From NCBI RefSeq assembly GCF_001875325.1, contig NZ_MDDC01000013.1, positions 34,236 to 98,235 on the forward strand: 64,000 nucleotides of DNA, given 5' to 3'. The stretch comes from Neomoorella thermoacetica. GTDB lineage: Bacteria > Bacillota > DSM-521 > Neomoorellales > Neomoorellaceae. Of this stretch, positions 9,158 to 18,090 are shown piece after piece (position 1 is the first letter of the stretch; each line of letters starts with the position of its first letter). Both the position numbers and the translations under genes were made by a program. A model generated the notes under the pieces. That model saw only the letters and a list, made by a program, of their open reading frames with translations. It searched no databases and had not been told where the DNA came from.

Positions 9158-10584
9158 TGATCTGGTACCGGCGGGTACTGGCTGTTCTCTTGCTGGTCCT
9201 GGGCCTGCCCGCCCTATCCGGTTGTTGGAGCCGGCACGAGATTGAAGAGCTGGCCATTATTATGGCGGTAGCCCTGGATAGCGCGCCCGGGGGCCAGGTA
9301 CGCCTGACTACTTTTATAGTTATCCCCAGGGCCGTAGGCGGCGGCCCCTCCATGGGCGGCGGTGGTGGCGGTGAACCCAAAAAAGCGGGCGAGGTCGTCA
9401 GCGCCGTTGGTAGCGATTTTGCCCAGGCGACCAGGCGCCTGGAAGGACAGGTGCCGCGGCGCCTCTTTTGGGCCCAGAACAGGGTGATAATTATAGGCGA
9501 GGACCTGGCCCGGCGCGGCCTCAATTACTTAGACCTCTTCCTTCGTGATCGCCAGATGCGCCTGACAACGCCTATTTTAATCACCAGGGGCGAAGCCCGT
9601 AAGGTGCTGGACCTGCCGCCCGGGATCGAGCTGAATCCCGGTACCATCCTGACGGGGATCCTGCGTAATCGCACCACGTTTAAAGTGGAGTTAAAGGATC
9701 TTCTGGCTATGTGGGAGGCGCCCGGAGACAACCCGGCCCTGCCGGAGGTGGTTATGACGCCGACACCGGAGCAGGAGAGCCAGGAAACAGGCGGCGAGGG
9801 TCGGGACGCTAAAGGAGGCGGCAACGAAAGAGGAGGGAAAGGGAAAACACAACCCGAGGCTGTAGTAATTAAAGGCGCTGGCGCCTTCCGTTACGACCGC
9901 CTGGCGGGCTGGCTCGACGAAAAGGAGGCTAACGGCTTGATGTGGCTGCGGGGAGAGGTAAAGGAGGGGGTTGTTACAGTACCCCTGCCCGGAACCACGG
10001 GAACGGGGCAGGGGCAGGGTATGGCGGGTGGCCTGAGTCCAACCCCGGGTGAGGGAGGCAGTCCCGGCCAGGGACAGAAACCCGGCGCGGAGAAGGGGGG
10101 AAGCCGGGACCTGCCCCGGGCGCAAACCGCCCTCTCGGCGCCAGCCCAGGCTTCCGTCGTCTTTCACCGCGTTAGCGCCAAAACCAGGGCCCGGGTTCAG
10201 GGCCAGCAGGTTACCTTTATGGTGGAGATCCGGGGTCAAGGAGACTTGATAGAGGTGACAGGTAACTTTAATCCCGATAACCTGGAACAGTTGCTGGCTC
10301 TCCAGGAGGCCGTCAACAAGGCCATCGAGGAACGCGCCCTTCTCGCCCTGCGCAAAGCCCAGCAGGAGCTCCAGGCAGATATCTTCGGTTTCGGCGAGAT
10401 CCTGCACCGGAGCAACCCCCGTTACTGGCACCAGGTCCAGGATTATTGGAACGAAGAATTTCCCCGGGCGCGGGTACAGGTGCAGGTGGAGTTACAGCTA
10501 CGAAGGACGGGCATGACCAGCAGGACCCCGGGTAGAGTGGGGGCCGTGGGCGGTAAAGTCTCCACCCAGGGCACGGCGAGGTAG
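9157..10584 (+). CDS. Spore germination lipoprotein, GerC family
   Basis: C-subunit of the germinant receptor. The N-terminal signal ends in a lipobox L-S-G-C with Cys23 as lipidation site, followed by W-S-R-H-E-I-E-E-L-A, typical of GerC. The C-terminal GerC domain includes A-R-V-Q-V-Q-V-E. At about 475 residues it is longer than most GerC proteins because of Gly/Pro/Gln-rich inserts (about residues 65-80, 205-245 and 285-340). The ATG at 9157 overlaps the upstream stop; a TTG at 9154 is an alternative, and AAAGGAGG at 9138-9145 serves either. Confidence 0.9.
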   Translation: MIWYRRVLAVLLLVLGLPALSGCWSRHEIEELAIIMAVALDSAPGGQVRLTTFIVIPRAVGGGPSMGGGGGGEPKKAGEVVSAVGSDFAQATRRLEGQVPRRLFWAQNRVIIIGEDLARRGLNYLDLFLRDRQMRLTTPILITRGEARKVLDLPPGIELNPGTILTGILRNRTTFKVELKDLLAMWEAPGDNPALPEVVMTPTPEQESQETGGEGRDAKGGGNERGGKGKTQPEAVVIKGAGAFRYDRLAGWLDEKEANGLMWLRGEVKEGVVTVPLPGTTGTGQGQGMAGGLSPTPGEGGSPGQGQKPGAEKGGSRDLPRAQTALSAPAQASVVFHRVSAKTRARVQGQQVTFMVEIRGQGDLIEVTGNFNPDNLEQLLALQEAVNKAIEERALLALRKAQQELQADIFGFGEILHRSNPRYWHQVQDYWNEEFPRARVQVQVELQLRRTGMTSRTPGRVGAVGGKVSTQGTAR

Positions 10585-10734
10585 ACTTTTTAAGAGCCTC
10601 AACAAGCTGCCGGCCGTGCCTGGCCATTGCGGGTGTCTCCCGGCCGGCATGGGTGTTTCCTACCGCCGGCGTGGCACCAGCAGGCTGTTTGTAGGTACCG
10701 GCGTAAAGATAAAACTGCGCTGGGGGTATTACTA

Positions 10735-10962
10735 ATGATCGCTTTAATTATCCTGGCTTTCCTGGTCATCGCCTACCTGGACGCCCCGGCCCTCTGGCAA
10801 AAAAAAGAGTGGCGTGAACTGGCAGTAATGGGCATTGTCTGGTCCCTCGGCCTGGCCCTGAGCCTGGGCCTGGCTTTCCATTTACCAGTTCCCAGCCCGG
10901 CTAAAATGCTGGCCCGTTTTTTTGGCCCGGTAACCTTATGGCTGACCAGGTTGATCGGTTGA
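10735..10962 (+). CDS. Small two-helix membrane protein next to the ger operon
   Basis: A 75-residue protein, not recognised by name. It has an N-terminal hydrophobic helix (about residues 2-15), a short charged loop (W-Q-K-K-E-W-R-E), a second helix (about 27-45) and an amphipathic C-terminus. It lies 150 bases after gerC on the same strand, which suggests a germination-associated accessory protein, as small membrane proteins often accompany ger operons. The ATG at 10735 is preferred over upstream in-frame codons because the upstream peptide is not protein-like. The ribosome binding site is weak. Confidence 0.6.
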   Translation: MIALIILAFLVIAYLDAPALWQKKEWRELAVMGIVWSLGLALSLGLAFHLPVPSPAKMLARFFGPVTLWLTRLIG

Positions 10963-11103
10963 AGGGACAAAGGCTTCAGGAGGAAAAATTCAGGCTGGTA
11001 GCGAAAAGTAGTTGCCAGGGTTTATAGAGTATCTCTGGGAAGGTTATCAGGGACTTGATTGCTGCCGTGGCCATGCTGCCGTTTATACGGGGGAGGGTGC
11101 TTT

Positions 11104-11403
11104 ATGGTAAGCGATAAGTTGCGCGATCCACAGGTTGATGATCTCTTCCGGGCTATCCTGGCCCTGGAAGATATTGATGAGTGTTACCGCTTCTTTGAAG
11201 ACCTCTGTACTACCGCCGAAATCAAAGCCATGGCCCAGCGCCTGGCCGTAGCTCGCCTCCTGCGCCGGGGGGTGACCTATACGGCCATTGCCGAAGCCAC
11301 CGGGGCCAGCACGGCCACCATCAGCCGGGTCAAACGCTTTCTAAACTACGGCGCTGATGGCTACAAATTAATCCTGGCTCGCCTGGAGGGTAATGGTAAG
11401 TAG
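11104..11403 (+). CDS. TrpR/YerC-family transcriptional regulator, probable histidine regulator
   Basis: A 99-residue all-helical DNA-binding protein of the TrpR superfamily (YerC/YecD type). The family features are L-D-D-I-D-E-C-like E-D-I-D-E-C-Y-R-F-F-E-D-L-C, then A-M-A-Q-R-L, and the recognition helix T-Y-T-A-I-A-E-A-T-G-A-S-T-A-T-I-S-R-V. In Gram-positive bacteria, members of this family (called HisR) have been linked to control of histidine genes. Here it lies directly before hisZ on the same strand, with a candidate operator between them, which supports that role. The ATG at 11104 follows GGGGGAGGG. Confidence 0.85.
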   Translation: MVSDKLRDPQVDDLFRAILALEDIDECYRFFEDLCTTAEIKAMAQRLAVARLLRRGVTYTAIAEATGASTATISRVKRFLNYGADGYKLILARLEGNGK

Positions 11404-11654
11404 GACCTCTGTAGACGTCCGGTAGCGGGCCGGGCGGGGATTATCAGGTTTCCTGTGACTTTGTCATTCCGGGGCCGGTTCAGGTAAAGATCTGCAGGCT
11501 GCCAGTGCGACACCATCTGGATATCAGACGGGGTTCGGGCGGGGGGCACGGGCAGGTGGCCGGCAGGCCCGGGTGTAAATGGCAGCTTTTCCGTATGCGG
11601 CTGAGCTTAAGGGTGCCAATCAGGGTTGAGGGCTGTGGATGGCGGCAAGGGGCC

Positions 11655-11701
11655 TTTGCCAGGAGGGAGGGCCCGTGCTATTATTACGTTAATACGTTAA
11701 C
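11655..11701 (+). promoter_or_regulatory. his operon promoter with candidate YerC/HisR operator
   Basis: TTTGCC (11655-11660), an 18-base spacer and TATTAT (11679-11684) make a plausible promoter. Directly after the -10, ACGTTAATACGTTAAC (11686-11701) repeats ACGTTAA with an 8-base period, the periodicity of tandem TrpR sites. Binding there would cover the transcription start. The rest of the gap (11404-11654) shows no gene, T-box motif or terminator. Confidence 0.5.
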
Positions 11702-11724
11702 ATAGTAAAGTAGGTGCAACCGGG

Positions 11725-12891
11725 TTGGCCAGCAACCTTCCCCTCCAGCTACCGGCCGGGGTAAGCGATCTTCTACCGCCGGAGGCGGCTGCCCTCCGGC
11801 AACTGGAGCAGCGACTGTTAAATTGCTTTCGCAGCTGGGGTTACCAGGAAGTAATGACCCCGACCTTTGAATTCGCCACTACCTTTCAGGCTGGCTCCCA
11901 GGCCGGGGAAGAAGGGGCCCTCTACAAGTTTATCGACCGCCAGGGGCGGGTCCTGGCCCTGCGGCCGGAAATGACTGCCCCCATTGCCCGCCTGGTGGCA
12001 ACCTCCCTGCGGCGCCGGGAACTACCCCTGCGCCTGGGGTATAGCGCCCGGGTCTTCCGCTATGAGGAGCCCCAGGCCGGCCGCCGGCGGGAGTTTCACC
12101 AGGCCGGCGTCGAGCTCATTGGCGCCGGGGGAGTGGCCGGAGATGTCGAGATTATCGCCCTGGCGGTGGAGAGCCTGGTGCAGGCCGGTCTGGAGGATTT
12201 CCGGCTGGGCCTGGGCCAGGTGGCCGTGACCAAAGGCGTTCTCCAGGATCTGGCCCTGCCGCCCGAAGCGGTGGCCGGTATCAAATCCGCCCTGGCCAGC
12301 AAGGATCTGGTTGCCCTGGAACGGATCTACGATGAGTACCACCTGGAAGGTGAACGCCGGCGGCGCCTGGAGCTGCTGGCCACCATCCACGGTGGCCGAG
12401 AAGCCCTGGAGGAAGCCCGGGCTTGTTTCGGCCGGACGGCTGCGGCCGCTTCCCTGGCAGAGTTGTCCCGGGTCTGGGAGGCCCTGGGGGCCGCCGGCCT
12501 GGAGAAGTGGCTTTTTATCGACCTGGGCATCCTGCGGGATTTTGATTATTATACGGGCATTGTCTTTGAAGGTTATGTGCCTGGCCTGGGAGCGCCGGTT
12601 TGCGGCGGCGGCCGTTACGACGGCCTGCTGGCCCAGTTCGGTTATCCCTGCCCGGCTACGGGTTTTGCCCTGGGCCTGGAGCGGGTGCTCCTGGCCCGGG
12701 GAGAGACGGCGTCGGCCTGCCCGGGCGGCTACCTGGTGGCCGGGCGGGACCTGGCTGCCCTCCTGAAAAGGGCGCGGGAATTGCGCAGCAAAGGAACGGC
12801 GGTAGTTCTCGACGGCGAGAGCCGGAGCCGCCAGGAGGCGGCAGCCCGGGCCGCCGCCCGCGGCTTGAACCTGGAATGGATCGGGGAGTAA
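11725..12891 (+). CDS. hisZ: ATP phosphoribosyltransferase regulatory subunit
   Basis: Paralogue of histidyl-tRNA synthetase that lacks aminoacylation and forms the regulatory subunit of short-form HisG. The 388-residue protein starts L-Q-L-P-A-G-V-S-D-L-L-P-P-E-A. It has class II synthetase motifs: L-R-P-E-M-T-A-P-I-A-R, then R-V-F-R-Y-E, and a C-terminal G-G-G-R-Y-D-G-L-L. It lacks the anticodon-binding domain expected of true HisRS. The start is TTG at 11725, with a weak AGGTG upstream. It heads the his cluster, and the downstream HisG is indeed the short form that needs HisZ. Confidence 0.93.
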   Translation: MASNLPLQLPAGVSDLLPPEAAALRQLEQRLLNCFRSWGYQEVMTPTFEFATTFQAGSQAGEEGALYKFIDRQGRVLALRPEMTAPIARLVATSLRRRELPLRLGYSARVFRYEEPQAGRRREFHQAGVELIGAGGVAGDVEIIALAVESLVQAGLEDFRLGLGQVAVTKGVLQDLALPPEAVAGIKSALASKDLVALERIYDEYHLEGERRRRLELLATIHGGREALEEARACFGRTAAAASLAELSRVWEALGAAGLEKWLFIDLGILRDFDYYTGIVFEGYVPGLGAPVCGGGRYDGLLAQFGYPCPATGFALGLERVLLARGETASACPGGYLVAGRDLAALLKRARELRSKGTAVVLDGESRSRQEAAARAAARGLNLEWIGE

Positions 12892-12963
12892 GTATTTTTG
12901 GAGGAGCCCTTCATGTTGGCTGACGTCCCCGCCAGCGAACCATAAAATGTAGGCTGAGGCAGA

Positions 12964-13202
12964 GGGCTGGAGGGTACAGGCGGAGGGCGACTTGGTTCGA
13001 GGCGTCAGATACTTACGCGAAGCCGAAGCGAGGCGGCGGTGAACGGGATGGGGATCGCAAAGTGGCTTGAGGAATGAGAAGTACCACACCCCGTTATGAA
13101 TGATCAAAGAGATAAAGCCGAGCCACCCCCGCCGCTTAAGCAACTGAGCGCTAAGTTTGCTAGCCGAGAACCACCGGAGGCCGGAGCTGTACCCTCCAGC
13201 CC
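12964..13202 (+). repeat. Structured intergenic element, copy B (upstream of hisG)
   Basis: The second full copy, 239 bases, in the 12892-13259 gap. GGGCTGGAGGGTACAG (12964-12979) is perfectly complementary to CTGTACCCTCCAGCCC (13187-13202). Inner pairs are GCGGCGG/CCGCCGC (13033-13039 with 13129-13135), AACGGG/CCCGTT (13042-13047 with 13090-13095) and GTGG/CCAC (13062-13065 with 13084-13087). Where copy A has a mismatch in the first two helices, copy B is paired, and the innermost helix differs in sequence but still pairs. That supports an RNA fold. The blocks CCACCCCCGCCGCTTAAG and GAACGGGATGG are identical or nearly so in both copies. Confidence 0.72.
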
Positions 13203-13259
13203 CCAAGCTGGATGGTATTGACTTCCATTTTTACCAGAAGTCTATTTTCGGAGGAAGTA

Positions 13260-13946
13260 ATGGTAACCAACCTGCTCACCCTGGCCCTGCCGAAGGGTAA
13301 ACTGGGCCAGGACGCCCTGCAATTATTACAGGCAGCCGGGCTACCGGTAGAAGGGGTAGCTACCGAGGCCAGACAGCTGACCTTTACTTTTCCCGCCCCG
13401 GGGATACGCTATCTGATCTGCCGGCCCACCGATGTACCGACCTATGTCGAATACGGGGCCGCCGACCTGGGCATCGTGGGGAAGGACACCCTGGCCGAGG
13501 CCGGGGCCGATGTCTTTGAACTGGTGGACCTGGGTTTCGGCTACTGCCGCTTTGTGGTGGCCGCCCCCCGGGAGCGCTGGGAGGAGGCCGGGCGGTCCCT
13601 GGAAAACCTGCTGGCCGGCAGCCGGCGGGTGGCCACCAAGTTTCCCCGGGTGGCGGCTTCCTTTTTTCAGGAACGGGGCCTGCCGGTGGAAATCATTAAA
13701 TTGCACGGCAATATCGAGCTGGCACCCCGGGCAGGCCTGGCCGACCTGATTGTCGACATTGTATCTACCGGCCGGACCTTAAAGGAGAATGACCTGGTGG
13801 AGGTAGCCCCTATTTTTCCTTCTACCGCCCGCCTGATAGCCAACCGGGTCAGCTACCGCATAAATTACCGCCGCCTGACATCGGTGGTGGAAGCCCTGAA
13901 GCGGGCGGCCGTCCAGGGGGGAGAAAAGATTGCTACCACTAATTGA
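13260..13946 (+). CDS. hisG: ATP phosphoribosyltransferase, short form catalytic subunit
   Basis: Catalyses the first step of histidine synthesis, joining ATP and PRPP. The 228-residue length and lack of a C-terminal regulatory domain define the short form that works with HisZ. Visible motifs are A-L-P-K-G-K-L near the N-terminus, G-I-V-G-K-D-T-L-A-E, and the PRPP loop D-I-V-S-T-G-R-T-L-K-E-N. The ATG at 13260 follows CGGAGGAAGTA, so the in-frame codon at 13212 is not used. The last 17 bases overlap hisD. Confidence 0.95.
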   Translation: MVTNLLTLALPKGKLGQDALQLLQAAGLPVEGVATEARQLTFTFPAPGIRYLICRPTDVPTYVEYGAADLGIVGKDTLAEAGADVFELVDLGFGYCRFVVAAPRERWEEAGRSLENLLAGSRRVATKFPRVAASFFQERGLPVEIIKLHGNIELAPRAGLADLIVDIVSTGRTLKENDLVEVAPIFPSTARLIANRVSYRINYRRLTSVVEALKRAAVQGGEKIATTN

Positions 13947-15204
13947 TGGTGAAGAGGTAAAGCGCCGCTGGTCCGGGCGACTTCTGGCCCGGGAAGGAGT
14001 GGCAGCCAGGGTGCGGGAGATTATTGCCGCCGTTAAGAGAGAAGGCCAGGCAGCGGTGGAGCGCTACACCCTGGAACTGGACGGTGTCGACCTCAGGGAG
14101 ACTGGCTTCCGGGTAACCGGGGAAGAGATTGGGGCCGCTTATAAGGCCGTCAGCCCGGACCTTCTGGAAGCCCTGAGGATCGCCAGGGACAATATCGCCA
14201 CCTATCACCGCCGCCAGCCCCGCGGTTCCTGGATGGAGACGGCAGCTGACGGCACCATCCTGGGCCAGATCTGCCGTCCCCTGGGACGGGTGGGGCTTTA
14301 TGTGCCAGGTGGCACGGCGGCTTACCCATCGTCAGTATTGATGACTGCTGTACCGGCCCGGGTGGCCGGGGTCAGGGAGATGGCCCTGGCGACACCGCCG
14401 CGGCGGGATGGGACACTACCGCCCCTGCTCCTGGTGGCGGCAGCGGAAGCCGGAGTTGAAGAGATTTATAAAATGGGCGGCGCCCAGGCTGTGGCCGCCC
14501 TGGCCTACGGTACGGAGAAAGTGGCCCCGGTGGATAAGATCGCCGGGCCGGGGAATATCTACGTTACCCTGGCAAAGAAGGAAGTCTACGGCCAGGTGGA
14601 TATCGACATGCTGGCCGGGCCCAGTGAGATTGTCGTGATCGCCGATGGAAAGGCCCGGCCGGACTGGGTGGCGGCCGACCTTCTCTCCCAGGCCGAACAC
14701 GACGCCCTGGCCGGGGCAGTCCTCATCACGCCGGATGCCGGCCTGGCCCGGGCGGTGGGAGAGGAAGTTACCCGCCAGCTCGATGCCCTGCCCAGGCGGG
14801 AGATTGCCAGCCGCTCCCTGGCCGATTACGGCGCCGCCGTAGTGGTGACCGGCCTGGACGCCGCCCTGGACCTGGCCAACTCCCTGGCCCCGGAGCACCT
14901 GGAACTGTACGTATCTGATCCCTGGTCATGGCTGGGACGGGTGGAGAATGCCGGGGCGATTTTCCTGGGGCCTTATAGCTCCGAGCCCCTGGGCGATTAC
15001 CTGGCCGGTCCCAGCCACGTCCTGCCCACCGGGGGCACGGCCAGGTTCTATTCACCCCTGAGCGTAGATACCTTTCTCAAGAAAAGCAGTTTGATTGCCT
15101 GCAACCGGGCTGGCTTCCGGGCTGCCGCGGGATATATCCAGACCCTGGCCAGGGCCGAGGGCCTGGAGGGGCACGCCCGGGCCATCGAGCTACGGAAGGA
15201 ATGA
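13930..15204 (+). CDS. hisD: Histidinol dehydrogenase
   Basis: NAD-dependent, zinc-containing enzyme that oxidises histidinol to histidine in the last two steps. The 424-residue protein has the family's usual length. It contains G-R-V-G-L-Y-V-P-G-G-T-A, then A-G-P-S-E-I-V-V-I-A-D, the S-Q-A-E-H-D catalytic and metal-binding segment, and L-A-P-E-H-L-E-L. It starts at TTG 13930 inside the end of hisG, after a GGGGGGAG site, so the pair is translationally coupled. hisB follows after 6 bases. Confidence 0.96.
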   Translation: MLPLIDGEEVKRRWSGRLLAREGVAARVREIIAAVKREGQAAVERYTLELDGVDLRETGFRVTGEEIGAAYKAVSPDLLEALRIARDNIATYHRRQPRGSWMETAADGTILGQICRPLGRVGLYVPGGTAAYPSSVLMTAVPARVAGVREMALATPPRRDGTLPPLLLVAAAEAGVEEIYKMGGAQAVAALAYGTEKVAPVDKIAGPGNIYVTLAKKEVYGQVDIDMLAGPSEIVVIADGKARPDWVAADLLSQAEHDALAGAVLITPDAGLARAVGEEVTRQLDALPRREIASRSLADYGAAVVVTGLDAALDLANSLAPEHLELYVSDPWSWLGRVENAGAIFLGPYSSEPLGDYLAGPSHVLPTGGTARFYSPLSVDTFLKKSSLIACNRAGFRAAAGYIQTLARAEGLEGHARAIELRKE

Positions 15205-15210
15205 CCCGTT

Positions 15211-15801
15211 ATGAGTCGCGAGGCCCTGATTGAGCGCCAGACCACGGAGACAAACATCCGCCTGAAGATCGACCTGGACGGCAGCGGTTCCTGGCAGGGG
15301 AGCAGCGGCATCCCCTTCTTTGATCACCTCCTGGCCCAGCTGGCCCGCCACGGCCTCCTGGACCTGAAGGTCTGGGCCGAGGGCGACCTGGAGGTAGATG
15401 GCCACCACACCGTCGAGGATATCGGCATCTGTCTCGGACAGGCTGTAAAAAAAGCCCTGGGGGATAAGAAGGGGATTAGCCGTTACGGCAGTGCCCTGGT
15501 GCCCATGGACGAGGCCCTGGTGCTGGTAGCCCTGGATTTCAGCGGCCGTCCCTACCTGGCCTGGGGCCTGGAACTTCCCCCGGGCCGGGTTGGCAGCCTG
15601 GAGACGGAGCTAGTGGAGGAGTTCCTGCGGGCCATGGTGAATAACAGCGGGCTGACCCTCCACGTCCAGCAACTGGCCGGCCATAACGCCCACCACCTGG
15701 CGGAAGCCCTGTTCAAAGCCCTGGGCCGGGCCATCAGGCAGGCCGTCACCCTGGACCCGCGGGAGCAGGGGATACCCTCCACCAAAGGTAGCTTGTCGTA
15801 A
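15211..15801 (+). CDS. hisB: Imidazoleglycerol-phosphate dehydratase
   Basis: Manganese enzyme that dehydrates imidazoleglycerol phosphate. The 196-residue monofunctional form lacks the phosphatase domain of the enterobacterial fusion. The two metal-binding motifs are clear: D-G-H-H-T-V-E-D and G-H-N-A-H-H-L-A-E. The phosphatase function must come from a gene elsewhere, as no hisN or hisK is in this cluster. The start ATG at 15211 lies 6 bases after hisD. A 124-base gap with no gene separates it from hisH. Confidence 0.96.
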   Translation: MSREALIERQTTETNIRLKIDLDGSGSWQGSSGIPFFDHLLAQLARHGLLDLKVWAEGDLEVDGHHTVEDIGICLGQAVKKALGDKKGISRYGSALVPMDEALVLVALDFSGRPYLAWGLELPPGRVGSLETELVEEFLRAMVNNSGLTLHVQQLAGHNAHHLAEALFKALGRAIRQAVTLDPREQGIPSTKGSLS

Positions 15802-15925
15802 GAAGGGCCTCGCGGCGGCAGGACGCCAGGGGCCGGTACTGAACCCCAGGCCGCTCCGCGGGGACCAGGGAGCGAAGGAAGACCAAGGCGGCTAACGAAA
15901 GAGCCATTTCCGGAGGACTAAAAAA

Positions 15926-16558
15926 GTGCGGCCGATTGCTATCATCGACTACGGTATGGGCAACCTTTTAAGCGTCCAGAAGGCCCTGGACCGCCTGGGT
16001 TACCCGGCTGAGGTAACCGACGACCCCGGTGAGATCACCGCGGCCCCCGGCGTCATCCTGCCCGGCGTGGGGGCCTTTGCCGACGCTATGGCCAACCTGC
16101 AGCAGAAGGGGCTGGTGGCAGCCATCCGCGAGGTTGTGAAGCGGGGTGTGCCCTTGCTGGGCATCTGCCTGGGACTGCAACTCCTCTTTTCAACCAGCGA
16201 GGAGGGGGGCAAGGTGGCCGGCCTGGATCTCCTGCCGGGAGAAGTCAAGAGGCTGCCGGCCGGGCTGAAGGTACCCCATATGGGCTGGAACCAGGTCCGC
16301 TTCCCGCGGCCGGGGGCCCTCTTCCGGGGGATCCCCGGGGGGACAGACTTCTACTTTGTCCATTCATATTATATTGTACCCCGGGAGGAAGAAGTGGTAA
16401 CCGGCACCAGCGAATACGGCCTGGAGTTTGCCGTCAGCATCCAGCGGGGCAACCTCTTCGGGGTCCAGTTTCACCCGGAGAAGAGCAGCCGCCGGGGCCT
16501 GGAGGTTTTAAAGAATTTCGGGGAGTTGGTGCGCCATGCTGGTAATGCCGGCCATTGA
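15926..16558 (+). CDS. hisH: Imidazole glycerol phosphate synthase, glutaminase subunit
   Basis: Provides ammonia from glutamine to HisF. The 210-residue class I amidotransferase starts A-I-I-D-Y-G-M-G-N-L. The nucleophile is Cys81 in G-I-C-L-G-L-Q, and the His/Glu pair lies in F-H-P-E-K-S near residue 190. The start is GTG at 15926 after CGGAGGA. The upstream GCCATTTCCGGAGGA is a weak version of the pre-start box. The last 23 bases overlap hisA. Confidence 0.95.
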   Translation: MRPIAIIDYGMGNLLSVQKALDRLGYPAEVTDDPGEITAAPGVILPGVGAFADAMANLQQKGLVAAIREVVKRGVPLLGICLGLQLLFSTSEEGGKVAGLDLLPGEVKRLPAGLKVPHMGWNQVRFPRPGALFRGIPGGTDFYFVHSYYIVPREEEVVTGTSEYGLEFAVSIQRGNLFGVQFHPEKSSRRGLEVLKNFGELVRHAGNAGH

Positions 16559-17267
16559 TTTACGGGAGGGCCGCTGCGTGCGCCTCTACCAGGGACGGCC
16601 CGAGGCCGAGACCGTCTATTCCACGGATCCGGTGGCCGTTGCCCGGGGCTGGGTGGAACGGGGCGCCCGCTGGCTCCATGTGGTGGACCTGGACGGCGCC
16701 TTTGCCGGCCGGCCGCGGAACCTGGAGGTTATCGCAGCCATTATCAGGGCCGCCGGGGTCCCGGTCCAGGTAGGCGGCGGTATCCGCAGCCTGGAAAGCC
16801 TGGCGGGTGTCCTGGCAGCCGGGGCCTCCCGGGTGGTCCTGGGGACGGTAGCCATTACCAACCCGGAACTAGTGGCCAGGGCGGTGGAGCGTTATGGCGA
16901 GCGGGTGGTTGTCGGTATTGACAGCCGCGATGGCCAGGTGGCTATCGAAGGCTGGGAAGCAACGGTGGCCCGGGGAGCAGTAGAGTTTGCCCGGGAAATG
17001 GCGTCCCTGGGGGTCACGCGGGCCGTTTTTACCGACATCGGCCGCGACGGCACCCTCCAGGGGCCCAACATTGCCGCCACCCGGGAGATGGCGCGCGGCG
17101 GCGGCCTGAAGATCATTGCCTCCGGGGGTATTGCCAGCCTGGACGACCTCCGGAGCCTCAAGGAACTGGCAGCCGAGGGAGTGGAAGGGGCCATCCTGGG
17201 GCGCTCCCTTTATAACGGCAATTTCACCCTGGAAGAAGCCCTGGCCTTAGCCGGTGAGGGGGATTAA
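16536..17267 (+). CDS. hisA: ProFAR isomerase
   Basis: Amadori isomerase converting ProFAR to PRFAR, a TIM barrel of 243 residues. It begins [17 protein letters not shown] with the catalytic aspartate. It has both phosphate-binding loops (Q-V-G-G-G-I-R and A-S-G-G-I-A) and the second catalytic aspartate in F-T-D-I-G-R-D-G-T. The ATG at 16536 lies inside hisH, indicating coupled translation. hisF follows about 50 bases later. Confidence 0.95.
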   Translation: MLVMPAIDLREGRCVRLYQGRPEAETVYSTDPVAVARGWVERGARWLHVVDLDGAFAGRPRNLEVIAAIIRAAGVPVQVGGGIRSLESLAGVLAAGASRVVLGTVAITNPELVARAVERYGERVVVGIDSRDGQVAIEGWEATVARGAVEFAREMASLGVTRAVFTDIGRDGTLQGPNIAATREMARGGGLKIIASGGIASLDDLRSLKELAAEGVEGAILGRSLYNGNFTLEEALALAGEGD

Positions 17268-17319
17268 AGGGCGGGATGAATTCGCCTGTGCCGGGGCCAG
17301 CGGAAAGGGGCGGTTTAGG

Positions 17320-18075
17320 TTGTTGACCAAAAGGATTATTCCCTGCCTGGATGTTGACCACGGCCGGGTGGTCAAGGGTACCAACTTTTTAAATTTGAGG
17401 GACGCCGGCGACCCGGTAGAGCTGGCGGCCGCCTACGACCGGGAGGGTGCCGACGAACTGGTCTTCCTGGATATTTCGGCCTCGGTGGAGGGCAGGGATA
17501 TTATGATCGACGTGGCCCGGCGCACGGCGGCCCAGGTCTTTATTCCCTTCACCGTCGGCGGCGGCCTGCGCTCCCTGGAGGACATCCGGGCCATGCTGGC
17601 CGCCGGGGCGGACAAGATTTCCTTGAATACGGCCGCCGTCCAGGACCCGGAACTGGTGGCCACGGCAGCCCGGCGTTTCGGCAGCCAGTGCGTGGTGGTG
17701 GCCATCGACGCCCGGCGTACCGGTCCCGGTCGCTGGGAGGTCTACACCCACGGCGGCCGGCGGCCGGCAGGCAGGGATGCCGTGGCCTGGGCCCGGCAGG
17801 TTGAGGAACTGGGGGCCGGGGAGATCCTGCTGACCAGCATGGACTGCGACGGTACCCTGGACGGCTACGACCTGGAACTGACGGCCGCCGTCAGCCAGGC
17901 CGTAAATATCCCGGTCATCGCCTCCGGCGGGGTGGGCAAGCTGGAGCACCTGTATGAGGGTTTGACGGCAGGACGGGCCGACGCCGTCCTGGCGGCTTCT
18001 ATTTTCCATTTTGGCACCTACACCATCAAAGAAGCCAAGGAATACCTGGCATCCCGCGGCATCCCGGTGCGGTAA
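17320..18075 (+). CDS. hisF: Imidazole glycerol phosphate synthase, cyclase subunit
   Basis: TIM-barrel cyclase that makes IGP and AICAR from PRFAR with ammonia from HisH. The 251-residue form starting at TTG 17320 gives the canonical N-terminus [19 protein letters not shown] at 17304-17310 precedes it by 9 bases. An in-frame ATG at 17254 would add 22 residues atypical of the family. The phosphate loops F-T-V-G-G-G-L-R and I-A-S-G-G-V-G are present. The AICAR released feeds back into PurH. Confidence 0.94.
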   Translation: MLTKRIIPCLDVDHGRVVKGTNFLNLRDAGDPVELAAAYDREGADELVFLDISASVEGRDIMIDVARRTAAQVFIPFTVGGGLRSLEDIRAMLAAGADKISLNTAAVQDPELVATAARRFGSQCVVVAIDARRTGPGRWEVYTHGGRRPAGRDAVAWARQVEELGAGEILLTSMDCDGTLDGYDLELTAAVSQAVNIPVIASGGVGKLEHLYEGLTAGRADAVLAASIFHFGTYTIKEAKEYLASRGIPVR

Positions 18076-18090
18076 TAGGAGGCAAATCCC

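Noticed and set aside
11404..11724. T-box riboswitch before hisZ
   Set aside because: The conserved AGGGTGGNACCGCG box and an antiterminator were not found; an operator-based control fits better.
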